From positions 1 through 64,000 of the forward strand of contig CACDUI010000004.1 in the NCBI GenBank assembly GCA_902555985.1: a stretch of DNA of 64,000 bases. Direction: 5' to 3'. Each line of letters opens with the position of its first letter. The stretch's first letter is position 1. The translations under genes and the position numbers were made by a program. This document shows, one piece after another, positions 39,910-50,700 of the stretch. This DNA is from an uncultured Candidatus Actinomarina sp. (lineage in GTDB: Bacteria; Actinomycetota; Acidimicrobiia; Actinomarinales; Actinomarinaceae). Below the pieces are notes generated by a model that did no database searches, was not told the DNA's origin, and saw only the letters and a list, made by a program, of their open reading frames with translations.

Positions 39910-40821
39910 TTAAATATTGTTCAAAGAGTTTAATGAATTAATTATTTCAATACCCTCACTAGATATAGACTTTTTTACCATCCCAGCAGTTACATTTCCA
40001 GGACCGATATGATACCACTTTTCCGGATTCATAATATTTTCAATGTTCAGAATTTGGTCATAAAACATCACACTATTGTCAATTTGATCAACAAGCCTTT
40101 GTTTTATTGTTGTAAGGTTAGCTATGTTTGCATCTACATTCATATAGACATCAAATTTACCCTCTGAAAACTCGACTTCATCAATAATATCCTGAACTTC
40201 TTGTTTAGCAGGGGAAACAAACTTTGAATGAAAAGCACCAGCAACATCAAGGGGTATCACTCTTTTTGCACTTAAATCAATTGGGTTCAACTTCAGATAG
40301 TCTATGTCATCTTTTAATCCGCCAATAACAATTTGTGAAGCATCATTAAAATTAGATATATTAATCGAAATACCTTGATTATTGAGTGTTTCAACAGCGT
40401 CTATAGTTTGTCTAAGGTCAGATGTTAAAACGGCAGCCATTGTTGAGTTAGAGTTTTCAACAGCTTTCTGCATGGAAGCACCTCTTACAGAAATAATTTT
40501 TAATGCATCACGATAGCTTATGAATTCAGCAAGTGCCAAAGCAGTATACTCACCTAATGAATGGCCTATGCCAACTTTTGGTAGACCTAGATTTTTAAAA
40601 GCTTCTAATCCGTAACAGTAAGAAATTGCAAATATATAAGGCTGAGCAATATTTGTTTTTGTAATCTCAGTTTGATCACTATGTAAAATAGCTTCTTTCA
40701 GAGACCAACCTAGAGTTTCTTCAAATTCCTCAATTAAAAGATCCGGATATAAGTCAAGCAACTCTTCACCCATACCAGCTTGTTGAGATCCCTGTCCGGG
40801 AAACATCGCTACCCAGTTCAT
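39910..40821 (-). CDS. fabD: Malonyl CoA-ACP transacylase
   Basis: MFPGQGSQQAGMGEEL; GIGHSLGEYTAL; AFHSKFV. Confidence 0.93.
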   Translation of the reverse strand: MNWVAMFPGQGSQQAGMGEELLDLYPDLLIEEFEETLGWSLKEAILHSDQTEITKTNIAQPYIFAISYCYGLEAFKNLGLPKVGIGHSLGEYTALALAEFISYRDALKIISVRGASMQKAVENSNSTMAAVLTSDLRQTIDAVETLNNQGISINISNFNDASQIVIGGLKDDIDYLKLNPIDLSAKRVIPLDVAGAFHSKFVSPAKQEVQDIIDEVEFSEGKFDVYMNVDANIANLTTIKQRLVDQIDNSVMFYDQILNIENIMNPEKWYHIGPGNVTAGMVKKSISSEGIEIINSLNSLNNI

Positions 40822-41192
40822 TCTTTTATTTCTGAAATTGTAAAAGCTATTGCTTTATCTTTTTCGTGAGATAGAGAAACATGTACATTTTCAATATTTA
40901 ATTCTTTTGCAAGTTTTTTTGCTTTTCCATAAAGAATAACTTCAGGTTTGCCTCCACCACTAATTTCAATATCTTTCCAACCTAACTGTCTCCAGCCTTT
41001 TCCTAAAGACTTCATGACGGCTTCTTTTGCTGCAAACCTAGCACCTAGTCTTTTAGCAGGATCATTGAATCGATTTGCATAGATTATTTCATTCTGCGTA
41101 AAGCATCTTTTTTCAAATTTTGTTTGTGACTTATTTAAAAGTTTTCTAACTCTATTTAGATCGACTTGGTCAACACCTATACCGTAAATCAT
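40818..41192 (-). CDS. acpS: Holo-ACP synthase
   Basis: IYGIGVDQVDLNRV; RLGARFAAKEAVMKSLG; VHVSLSHEKDKAIAF. Confidence 0.93.
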   Translation of the reverse strand: MIYGIGVDQVDLNRVRKLLNKSQTKFEKRCFTQNEIIYANRFNDPAKRLGARFAAKEAVMKSLGKGWRQLGWKDIEISGGGKPEVILYGKAKKLAKELNIENVHVSLSHEKDKAIAFTISEIKE

Positions 41193-42889
41193 TAGAACTT
41201 AGCTTCAATCTCAATTAACAAGTCACCCTTTTTTACTGGCTGTCCTTTTTCAATATTAAATTTTTTGATTACACCATCAATAGGAGCTGTAATTACATTT
41301 TCCATTTTCATTGCTTCAAGAACAAACAACGAGTCACCTTTTTTCACTTTTTTACCTTGTTTAGTCATAGTGTCCATTATTGTGCCCTGCATTTCTGCAA
41401 AAATTATTCCTGGATTCTTAATATTACCTGTGAGATCCATACCTACTTTTTTAGGGCGTTGAGGAGCTAGCGTTGAGTTAGTCGAGTCATCCAAAGATAT
41501 ATTTACCTTGCTTGGTCTATCAGAGGAAATTTCATCTTCTTCAATCTCACGTATTTCAAAGTTTTCCTCTAAAAACTTTACATGTATCTGACTGTTGATA
41601 AATTCTTTAGTTTTTAAAATATCAATTAATAAATTAATAGTTGTTGGGATACCTCCGATAATATATTCTTCAAGGCATCTAATTCCCTTTGATCTTGCCT
41701 CTTCCCTTGAAACACCCCAAACAATTAATTTTGAAATAAGGTTGTCATAATAGTGGGTAATTTGAGTACCTGTTCTTGCCCATCCATCAATACGCACACC
41801 ATTACCGGTTGGCTCTCTATATTCGGTTATTGTTCCAGGAGTTGGTAGAAAGTTGTTATTTGGATCTTCTGCATTTATTCTAAACTCTATACTGTGCCCT
41901 CTAGGATCAAGCTTATAATCCTCGATAGAGTTACCAAGTGCAATTTTTATTTGTTCTTTGACAAGGTCAAGACCATATCTCATTTCGGTTACTGTATGCT
42001 CTACTTGTAATCGAGTATTCATTTCAAGGAAGTAAAAGTTCTCGTCACTATCAGCAAGGAATTCTACAGTTCCAGCATTTACATAATTCGAACTAGATGC
42101 AATTTTAAGAGTAAACTCTTTTAATTTTTCTCTTCCATATTCAGAAAGCCACCCAGGAGGGCTTTCTTCAATTAACTTCTGATTTCTCCTTTGTAGGGAG
42201 CAATCTCTTTCACCGAGATACAAGACATTACCATACTTATCAGCAAGTATTTGAGTCTCAACATGTCTTGCTGGTTTTATAAATTTTTCAACATAGATTT
42301 GGTCAGATCCAAAATAGGCTTCACTTTCTCGCTTTACAATATCAAAATTTTCAAGAAGTTCTTTTTCATTATGGACAATTCTTAACCCTTTTCCACCACC
42401 ACCATGTGCAGCCTTTAATGCAACAGGATATCCAAAACTTTCTGCATCCTTTATTGCTTCTCTCTGAAATCTTGAGGGTTTTAGCTGTCCTGGTACAGGA
42501 TTAAGTCCAATTTTTGAAACTAATTTTCTTGATTCAATTTTGTCACCCATAGATTTAATGATTTCAGGTTTAGGTCCTACCCAAGTAATCCCTTTTTTTT
42601 CTATAGCTTTTGCAAAATCAGCATTTTCTGCAAGAAATCCATATCCTGGGTGAACTAAGTCTGCATTTGTCTCTTCAGCAGCCTTTACTAATTTTTTTAA
42701 ATTTCTATAACTCTCTGCGGGCAGAGATCCTCCAAGATAATAAGATTCATCAGCTCTTTTTGTATGTAAAGCATCTTCATCTGCATCTGAATAAACCGCA
42801 ATAGTATATAGATCCATTTCTTTGGCAGATCTAATAATTCGTAGAGCTATCTCACCTCTGTTTGCAATCAGGATTCTTTTTTGAGTCAT
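41192..42889 (-). CDS. Acyl-CoA carboxylase alpha chain: biotin carboxylase fused to BCCP
   Basis: RILIANRGEIALRIIRSAKE N-terminus; biotinyl EAMKMENVI at C-terminus. Confidence 0.95.
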   Translation of the reverse strand: MTQKRILIANRGEIALRIIRSAKEMDLYTIAVYSDADEDALHTKRADESYYLGGSLPAESYRNLKKLVKAAEETNADLVHPGYGFLAENADFAKAIEKKGITWVGPKPEIIKSMGDKIESRKLVSKIGLNPVPGQLKPSRFQREAIKDAESFGYPVALKAAHGGGGKGLRIVHNEKELLENFDIVKRESEAYFGSDQIYVEKFIKPARHVETQILADKYGNVLYLGERDCSLQRRNQKLIEESPPGWLSEYGREKLKEFTLKIASSSNYVNAGTVEFLADSDENFYFLEMNTRLQVEHTVTEMRYGLDLVKEQIKIALGNSIEDYKLDPRGHSIEFRINAEDPNNNFLPTPGTITEYREPTGNGVRIDGWARTGTQITHYYDNLISKLIVWGVSREEARSKGIRCLEEYIIGGIPTTINLLIDILKTKEFINSQIHVKFLEENFEIREIEEDEISSDRPSKVNISLDDSTNSTLAPQRPKKVGMDLTGNIKNPGIIFAEMQGTIMDTMTKQGKKVKKGDSLFVLEAMKMENVITAPIDGVIKKFNIEKGQPVKKGDLLIEIEAKF

Positions 42890-42891
42890 AT

Positions 42892-43431
42892 TTACTTTAA
42901 TTTAAAAGCCAAGCCCATTGCCAAAATAGACTTAATAGCATCTCCTATCAAAAATGGAACAACTCCAATTGCAAGAGCATTCGAGAGTGAGGTATTTAAA
43001 ATTATCATCAATCCAGAAACGCCTGCAATATAAATAGTTAATGAACCAAGCAGAATGGCCAATATAGGTTTAGCTGCAAAAGCACCTATTACATAAGCTG
43101 CCAGAAAAAATCCTATTATATATCCTATTGTTGGGCTTTTTAAAATTGCAAGACCAGCGACACCAGCAGAGAAAAATGGAAGGCCAGACATGCCAATAAA
43201 TAGATACATTAACATACTAACTGCTCCAAAAGTGCTCCCTAAAATTAGTCCTGATAAAAGCACAACAAATGTTTGACCTGTTATTGGAACTGGCGACATT
43301 GGTATAACAATTCGAACCTGAGCACTAAGAGCAGTTACTATTGCAAAACCTAGGGATAAAAATAAGTTTCTAGCAATGCTTCCTTTTTCTACCCATGCAA
43401 TAGCAATATTTTTAGAGGGGTATGTTTCCAT
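42892..43431 (-). CDS. bioY: Biotin transporter substrate-binding subunit BioY
   Basis: VRIVIPMSPVPITGQTFVVLLSGLILGSTFGAVSMLMYLFIGMSGLPFFSAG. Confidence 0.93.
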   Translation of the reverse strand: METYPSKNIAIAWVEKGSIARNLFLSLGFAIVTALSAQVRIVIPMSPVPITGQTFVVLLSGLILGSTFGAVSMLMYLFIGMSGLPFFSAGVAGLAILKSPTIGYIIGFFLAAYVIGAFAAKPILAILLGSLTIYIAGVSGLMIILNTSLSNALAIGVVPFLIGDAIKSILAMGLAFKLK

Positions 43432-44905
43432 GTTTATCTCCTAACTCTCCTTTATTAACCAAGTCTTTAAAAGAGTCAATAATAACCTTCCTTGTCTCAC
43501 TTGGTTTTATAATATTGTCAATTAATCCTAATTGTGCAGCAATATCAGGATTACTAAATTTATCATTATATTCTGTTACTAATTTTGATTTAAGTTCGTC
43601 TTTATTGTCAGCTGTAGCTATTTCTTTTTTGTGTATTATGTCAACTGCTCCTTCAGCACCCATTACTGCAATTTCACCACTTGGCCATGCAAATAATTTA
43701 TCTGCGCCAAGACCTATTGAGTCCATGACAATATAAGCTCCTCCGTATGCTTTTCTAATAACCACACAGACTCTTGGAACAGTTGCTTCCGAGTATGCGT
43801 ACAAAAGTTTCGCACCGCTTCTGATAATTCCTCCGTGTTCCTGTTCAACTCCTGGTAAAAATCCAGGAACATCAACCAAAGTTAGAATAGGTATATTAAA
43901 TGCGTCACAAAATCTGACAAACCTTGCTGCTTTTTCTGAAGCCTTAATATCTAGAACGCCTGCTAGTTCCATAGGCTGGTTAGCCACTATTCCAATTGTA
44001 TTTCCATTTACTCTTGCAAATGTTGTAATAATGTTGAGTGCATAGTTACTTTGAATTGGATAGTGCTCTCCATCATCAGAAATGTCTGATATTATTTTCG
44101 CCATATCATATGGCTGATTTCTATTTTCTGGAATGAAATTATCTAATGATTCTATTGCTCTTGAAGATTCATCTTCAGTAATGAATACAGGTGGTTTTTG
44201 AGATGAAGATTGCGGTAGGAAGCTCATAAGATAGCGAATCTCCTCAAATGCTTGTTCTTCAGATTCACATATCTGATGTGATACGCCTGATTTTGTACCG
44301 TGCGCTTCTATTCCACCTAACTCTTCATAAGAAACATCTTCACCGGTTACAGTTTTAACTACAGCAGGTCCTGTCACATAAAGTTGTCCTATATCCTTTA
44401 CTTGAAAAATAAAGTCAGTCAGTGCCGGACTATAAACTGCTCCACCTGCAGAAGGACCGACGATTACAGAAATTTGTGGAATTTTTCCCGACGCTTCAAC
44501 ATTCTTTTTAAAAATTTGAGCATATCCATATAAAGAAGAGATTCCTTCCTGAATTCTTGCGCCACCAGAGTCTTTTACTCCAATAATTGGTGCCCTAGCC
44601 TCTAGTGCGTGGTCCATTAATTTTAGAATTTTTTTAGCTACAACCTCACCTAAACTTCCTCCCATGACGGAAAAGTCTTCACTATATACAAACACTGGAC
44701 GTCCATGAATAGTGCCTGTTCCAGTTACAACTGCTTCGCCATCAGGGTTTTCTTCTGAAGTAACATGTTGGTCTATTTCGCTAAAAGACCCCTTGTCCAG
44801 TAGTAAATTTAACCTTTCATAAGCTGTTAATTTTCCTTTTGGGTGCTGAATTTTCTTAGCTTTTTCATTACGATTCTCAGCTAAATTATCGTCTGACATG
44901 CCCAT
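43412..44905 (-). CDS. Acyl-CoA (acetyl/propionyl) carboxylase carboxyltransferase subunit
   Basis: KLTAYERLNLLLDKGSFSEID; VYSEDFSVMGGSLGE; GGARIQEGISSL; DVPGFLPGVEQEHGGIIR. Confidence 0.95.
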   Translation of the reverse strand: MGMSDDNLAENRNEKAKKIQHPKGKLTAYERLNLLLDKGSFSEIDQHVTSEENPDGEAVVTGTGTIHGRPVFVYSEDFSVMGGSLGEVVAKKILKLMDHALEARAPIIGVKDSGGARIQEGISSLYGYAQIFKKNVEASGKIPQISVIVGPSAGGAVYSPALTDFIFQVKDIGQLYVTGPAVVKTVTGEDVSYEELGGIEAHGTKSGVSHQICESEEQAFEEIRYLMSFLPQSSSQKPPVFITEDESSRAIESLDNFIPENRNQPYDMAKIISDISDDGEHYPIQSNYALNIITTFARVNGNTIGIVANQPMELAGVLDIKASEKAARFVRFCDAFNIPILTLVDVPGFLPGVEQEHGGIIRSGAKLLYAYSEATVPRVCVVIRKAYGGAYIVMDSIGLGADKLFAWPSGEIAVMGAEGAVDIIHKKEIATADNKDELKSKLVTEYNDKFSNPDIAAQLGLIDNIIKPSETRKVIIDSFKDLVNKGELGDKHGNIPL

Positions 44906-44964
44906 CTTTCCTGTTTATTGTTAATGTATGTATTTGACCTATATATATGTAAAGAAGTAACACT

Positions 44965-45621
44965 GTGAAAACCTTTTTTTTTGAATCCATTTACAATACA
45001 CAGGAATTTGCACTAAGTGAATTATCAAGTGAACCGATTCTTGTAATTAGCTATTCTCAGGAAAAAGGCAAAGGTACATCAAACAGAACCTGGCTAAATG
45101 CAGATCAAGCATTGGCGTGCTCTCTTGCAGTCAAACAAGAAGATATAAAACTAAAACACACACTTATTCCGCTTCTTTCTGGCTACTTATTTACAGAGAT
45201 ACTTAAAGATACAAAGCTCAGCTTGAAGTGGCCGAATGATATTGTTTTAAATAATTTAAAAGTTGGAGGAGTACTTGTTGAGAAATCTAAAAACAGTATT
45301 TGTATTGGAATGGGAATAAATTATTTTTGGGAGAAACCAGAAATACCTGGAGCTGGTTCAATCTTTGCTAAAAAGCAGGAAGATGCATTAATTAATTCAC
45401 ATGCAGAAAAATGGGCGAGTGACGTCCTCTCCTCACTTGCTAATAAAAATTTTAATTTAGGAGGATACAAAAAAAAATTACAAACGCTTGGAAAAATTGT
45501 GGAGTATCCCGAAGGTAGAGGATGGGCTGAAGATATAAATGAGGATGGATCTCTTAAAGTAAAATCAACTAATGGAGAATATATTAATTTAACCTCACCC
45601 TTAATTTCCGAAGTAAATTAG
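44965..45621 (+). CDS. birA: Biotin-protein ligase, no evident N-terminal HTH (GTG start)
   Basis: GKGTSNRTW, LKWPNDIVLNNLKVGGVLVE, GMGINYFW. Confidence 0.87.
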   Translation: MKTFFFESIYNTQEFALSELSSEPILVISYSQEKGKGTSNRTWLNADQALACSLAVKQEDIKLKHTLIPLLSGYLFTEILKDTKLSLKWPNDIVLNNLKVGGVLVEKSKNSICIGMGINYFWEKPEIPGAGSIFAKKQEDALINSHAEKWASDVLSSLANKNFNLGGYKKKLQTLGKIVEYPEGRGWAEDINEDGSLKVKSTNGEYINLTSPLISEVN

Positions 45622-45642
45622 TTATTATTAAACAGGAGATAA

Positions 45643-47733
45643 ATGAAACAGCTTGTAGTTGAAAAAAACAATCCAACACCTATTTTATGGGATACTCCTA
45701 TTCCTAATCCAGCACCAGGTGAGGTGCTTATCAAAAATCATTATTCAGTAGTTTCCTCAGGAACAGAGTTAGCTGCTATTGAAGTAGCAAATACCTCAGT
45801 CACAGATAAGTTTCAAAATAGTTCAAATATTGAAAAAGGATTAGATCTTTTAAAGAAGGAGGGCTTTCGTTCAGTCTGGAATGCTGTATTTCCAAAAAAT
45901 CTCCTTCCAATTCAACTTGGGTATAGTGCTGCAGGGGAAGTTGTTAAGGTTGGCAAAGGTGTTAGTGGCTACCATGTTGGTGATAAAGTTGTTTCTAATG
46001 GGGGCCATGCTGAATATGTTGTTGTCAGTGAAAATTTATGCAGTCGAATTGATGAAAACACAGACATCAAAGAAGCAGCTTTCACTGTCTTGGGAAGTAT
46101 TGCCTTGCACGGTATTAGATTATCTGACACAACCCTTGGCTCAAAAGTAGTTGTTATAGGACTTGGTGTTATAGGACAATTAGTTTGTAAGCTCGCCGAA
46201 GTACAAGGTTCAGAAGTAATTGGAATTGATCCCGATCCTGAAAGATCTAAAAATAATGATAACTTTTTTACTTCTGCTGATGAAGTTGAACTGATCGATG
46301 TTGATACTGTAATTATTACTGCTGCGTCAAGCAGCAATGAACCCATAGAACTAGCTACAAAAATTGCTCGCAATAAAGCAAAAATTGTTGTTGTAGGAGA
46401 TATTCCCTTAAATATTTCTAGAAATGATTTTTATTATAAAGAACTAGAACTTGTTGTTTCTAAGTCTTACGGGCCTGGAAGATACGATAAGCAATACGAA
46501 GTTCTTGGAAATGATTATCCAATTGAATATGTTCGATGGACCGAAAATAGAAATTTTGAGGCATTTACAAAACTTCTCTCACAAAAACAAATTCATTTGC
46601 TGGACTTAGTATCAGAAGAGATAGCATTTGATGATGCACCAAGTGTTTATGAAAAATTTGATGACGAGATTAAGCCATTATCAATAATGCTTAGATATAA
46701 CATTGATACTGAACCAAAAATTGAAATGGTAACCAATTTACCACCAGAACCTAGAACATCAAAGGTAAATGTAGGAATATTGGGAGCAGGAAATTTTGCA
46801 ATTACAACAATAATGCCAGTTCTAAAAGAGCTGAAAAAAGAATGTAAAGTTCTTGGGATAGCATCGTCAAAGGGCTTAAGTGCAGAATCGCTTGCTAAAA
46901 ACTTTAAAATTAAAAATAAATACTCTACTGAAGAAGAAATATTAAATGCTGAAGAAATAGATGCGGTACTTATACTAACACCCCACTTCAACCATTCAGA
47001 TTTAGTAATAAAAGCATTAAATAAAGGAAAAGCTGTTTATGTTGAAAAACCATTAGCCCTAGACCTGCAATCAATTACTGATATTGAAGAAAGTATTTAT
47101 AGTTCTGAAAATCCAAAATTATTTATTGGATTTAATAGACGATTTTCAAAATCAGTTCAATTAATTAAACAAAAGTTAATTAATACCCCAGCAAAAAGTA
47201 TAAATCTACGATTTAGTGTTCCACCACTCGACAGTGATCATTGGACAAATATAAAGGAAATTGGTGGGGGAAGAATTGTTGGTGAGGCAGTGCACGGTAT
47301 TGACTTAGCTTGTTATCTATTTGATTCACTTCCTCAAAGCATCGCAGCATCTGCTCCAATTGATAAAACAAATAATTTGGTTAAAGATAATCAAGTTTTC
47401 TTAAATATTAATTTTGCAAACGGTTCTCATGCTTCTCTACAGTATTTTTCTGAAACAAATCGAATATTAAGTAAAGAACGATTAGAAGTTCATGGCGGAG
47501 GTAACTCGTACATTCTCGAAGATTATAGAATGTTAAGGTTTCTAGAAGGTTCACAGGATAGAAGTAAAACATTTTCATCAGGCAAAGGACACAAAGAATC
47601 TCTGACCATTTTTTTTGATTATGTAAGAGGTAAATCACAAAATCCTTTTACTTGGGAGGAAATTAAAGCTGTTTCAAAAGCAGCAATTATTGCTCAAGAG
47701 CATATTAATTCAGGACAGCAGCACACCGTTTAA
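45643..47733 (+). CDS. Bi-domain oxidoreductase: zinc-type alcohol dehydrogenase-like + Gfo/Idh/MocA
   Basis: N-terminal PAPGEVLIKNHYSVVSSGTEL / LGYSAAGEVVKVGKGVSGYHVGDKV; C-terminal GILGAGNFAITTIMPVLKEL, YVEKPLALDLQS. Confidence 0.9.
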   Translation: MKQLVVEKNNPTPILWDTPIPNPAPGEVLIKNHYSVVSSGTELAAIEVANTSVTDKFQNSSNIEKGLDLLKKEGFRSVWNAVFPKNLLPIQLGYSAAGEVVKVGKGVSGYHVGDKVVSNGGHAEYVVVSENLCSRIDENTDIKEAAFTVLGSIALHGIRLSDTTLGSKVVVIGLGVIGQLVCKLAEVQGSEVIGIDPDPERSKNNDNFFTSADEVELIDVDTVIITAASSSNEPIELATKIARNKAKIVVVGDIPLNISRNDFYYKELELVVSKSYGPGRYDKQYEVLGNDYPIEYVRWTENRNFEAFTKLLSQKQIHLLDLVSEEIAFDDAPSVYEKFDDEIKPLSIMLRYNIDTEPKIEMVTNLPPEPRTSKVNVGILGAGNFAITTIMPVLKELKKECKVLGIASSKGLSAESLAKNFKIKNKYSTEEEILNAEEIDAVLILTPHFNHSDLVIKALNKGKAVYVEKPLALDLQSITDIEESIYSSENPKLFIGFNRRFSKSVQLIKQKLINTPAKSINLRFSVPPLDSDHWTNIKEIGGGRIVGEAVHGIDLACYLFDSLPQSIAASAPIDKTNNLVKDNQVFLNINFANGSHASLQYFSETNRILSKERLEVHGGGNSYILEDYRMLRFLEGSQDRSKTFSSGKGHKESLTIFFDYVRGKSQNPFTWEEIKAVSKAAIIAQEHINSGQQHTV

Positions 47734-47767
47734 AAAATCTTATTAATATAAAAATAAAGAACTAGAA

Positions 47768-50700
47768 GTGAAAAAGTTAAAAGTTTTAATTATTGTTTTA
47801 TCACTCATTGCCTCTGCATGTGGTGGTTCTGATAATAACGTAGAAACATCTGTAGATACAACAACCTCAACCTCAACCTCTACAACAACTACATTGGTGG
47901 CTGAACCAGATATTGGTGAGGTAGTTGATGAAGCATCATTAGTTATACCTCCAATTTTGTTAAAGCCTTTAATTGGTGCAACAGGGGTTTTAACTAATGC
48001 CACGGAGGACTGGGAAGTGCTTTCAGCGATTACTCCATTAGAGATGGGTGTAAAAATTAGAACAGGAGATGATGCTACGGCCCAAATGTCTTTTGAAGAT
48101 GGCTCATCTTTATTAATGGGGGGTAATTCAGTTATTAATGTTAGAAGTTTTGATTATGATGAGGAAGCGAAATCTAGAGTACTAATTGTTGACTTAATTT
48201 CAGGAAGTGTTGCATATGATATTTTTAGTGACGGTTTAAGCGCTTCTTTAGCAAAAATAGTTACTCCAACATCTGAGCTATCAGTTCACGGAACAGAGGG
48301 TGTATTTGGATATGATGTAGCCACACTATCAGCTTCAAGTACTGTTCTTGAGGGTGGTGAAAATAGTGATGATGCAGTTTTTAGTGAGTTGTTACCAAGC
48401 GAGGATGGAACGCCAGTTCTAGTTGCAGTTTCACAAACTGCAGGCACAGAACTTGGAAGTGGCACTACAGGTGGTTCCGGCTGGACAGATGAAGACTCAT
48501 CTACAGTTGCACTTATAGTTGATGAGTTCGTTTCTAATATGGAAGGCGAATGCAGTTATACATGTAAAGCAGAAACTCAAGAAAATTTATCAGATGGAGT
48601 AGAAGACTTAACTGCTGATGTTGCTGCAAATGCAGTATTTACAGATACAGATTCAAAAAGAATGGACTTAGCACAGACTTTATTAGTTGCTGCAGGTGCA
48701 CCAAAAGATTTAACAGATTCTGTAGAAGTGTTAGCGACCGCAGTAGAGGAAGTTGCAGTTCCTGAATCAGAAGTCAAAGAGTTCATCGATGCAAATTGGC
48801 AAGAAGCTCCAGAGGATGGCCAATTGCAAGAATTACCTCCAATGTCTGAATTTTTTGGAACTTTTGCTGATGCTGCATCAGTACATGAAAATGAAACATT
48901 TGAGGATTTAGGATTTGATCATAATCAAGGCAATAATTTCAGATCACAACATGGCATGATGCAATTTATTTCAGCAGATACCAATGCTGTTAATGAGTTA
49001 GCACAGTCTGGGGATATGGCATCAGCCATGGCGTTAGCTGCATCAAATATGTTTGTAAATGCAGGCCAAGATGAGTTTGTTGAGGGAACATACTGTGCAG
49101 ATAATCCAGAAGACCCTGAGTGTGCTGCTGGGGCACCACCACCAGATTTTCTTGCACAAGCTTTTGCAGGCAATCATTTTGTTGAGGACATGGTTCAAGA
49201 TATGGGTTTTGAATACACCTTTACTGAGAACAATATAAAGCCTGGATATTGTGATGAACAACCATGGCTACCTGAGTGTGCAGATGGTCCACAATATGTT
49301 GGGGAGGCTTTTGAGGAAGGTGGAGCCTATTGTGATGCAAATCCTGAGAATTGTGAAGAAGGAGGTCTAAAGCCAGGTAATAATTTCTTTGGAGCGGCTC
49401 CACTAGATGACTCTTTTTGTGCTGACAATCCCGAATCTCCTGAGTGTAAAGGTGGAAATGCTCAAGCGGTTTATACATTTTTCCACGTATATGATGAAGA
49501 GGTTTTAGGAGATGAATGGGAACCAGTTGATTGTAACGAGTATCCAGATGATCCTATGTGTAGCGGTCAAGGTGATTTTTTCCATGAACATGTAGGAGAG
49601 GCAACAGGGCTTGCGTTAGATCGTGATGATATGTTTGATATATATGGTGGTCCTCAAGAATTACTAGGCCCCCCAGATGAATTCTGTAATGAAAATCCCG
49701 AAGCTCCTGAGTGCTCACCAGATTTTAAACCAGCTGATATTTATTCAGGTGGTGAATATGTAGCTCCAGGTTATTGTGATGAAACTCCTGATGCACCTGA
49801 GTGTGATTCTAATTTTGGTCAAGGCGGAGGACTTCAAGGCCCATTAACTGGAGGTTTACTAGCACAATACGCAGCTCCTGATCCAAATGCGCGTGCAGGC
49901 GAAAAGCCAGGTTTTTGTACAGAAGATCCAAACCATCCAGAATGTTTTAGGGATTATTATGGAGAGGAAAATTTAGATACAGGAGAATTTTTAGATAACC
50001 TATTTAGTGATGAATCATATGTTGACTTAGCACAACAAGGTGTTTTTTATGATTCAATAGATGGTGCTGGAGATTTAGCTGAAAATCGTTATGGTAACCA
50101 TAATGACTATTTAGTAGTAGATTGTACGATTCCTGAGAATCAAAGTGAACCAGCATGTTCTTCAGATTTTGACTCAGGGCAGCCAAGCTTATTCACTGGT
50201 GGCAATGAAGGAACAGAGCAATTTGAAGCTTTTAATCCTGAAGACTTAGTCACTCTCTGTGAGGAGAACCCTCAAGATCCTTTATGTTTTGCTCAACAAC
50301 CAGGAGGAAATGCCCCTATTCAGGGCGAAGCATTTGGTAGCTCTCCTGAAGGTAATCGTCCAGAAGGAGAAGCGAATACTGGTGGATTTTGGGGAAATGC
50401 AGAAAAAGCTGAAGAATTCAAAAATCAATCAGAAAGTTATGTTGAATTTGCAGGGACTTATTGTGATGAAAACCCAGATGACCCCTCTTGTTCACAGATA
50501 GCACCTCCACTACCACAGAACGGAATTATTCAAGATCAAGATTGTGCAGATAACCCTTATGCACCAGGTTGTCCACAAAGTGGTGGACAAGAAGGTCAGT
50601 CTCCTCCACCTGAAGGTGAAGACTATAATCCACCACCTGGTGATGGAGATATGCCACCTGAAGGAGAAGACATGCCACCACCTGGGGGTTATCAAGATCA

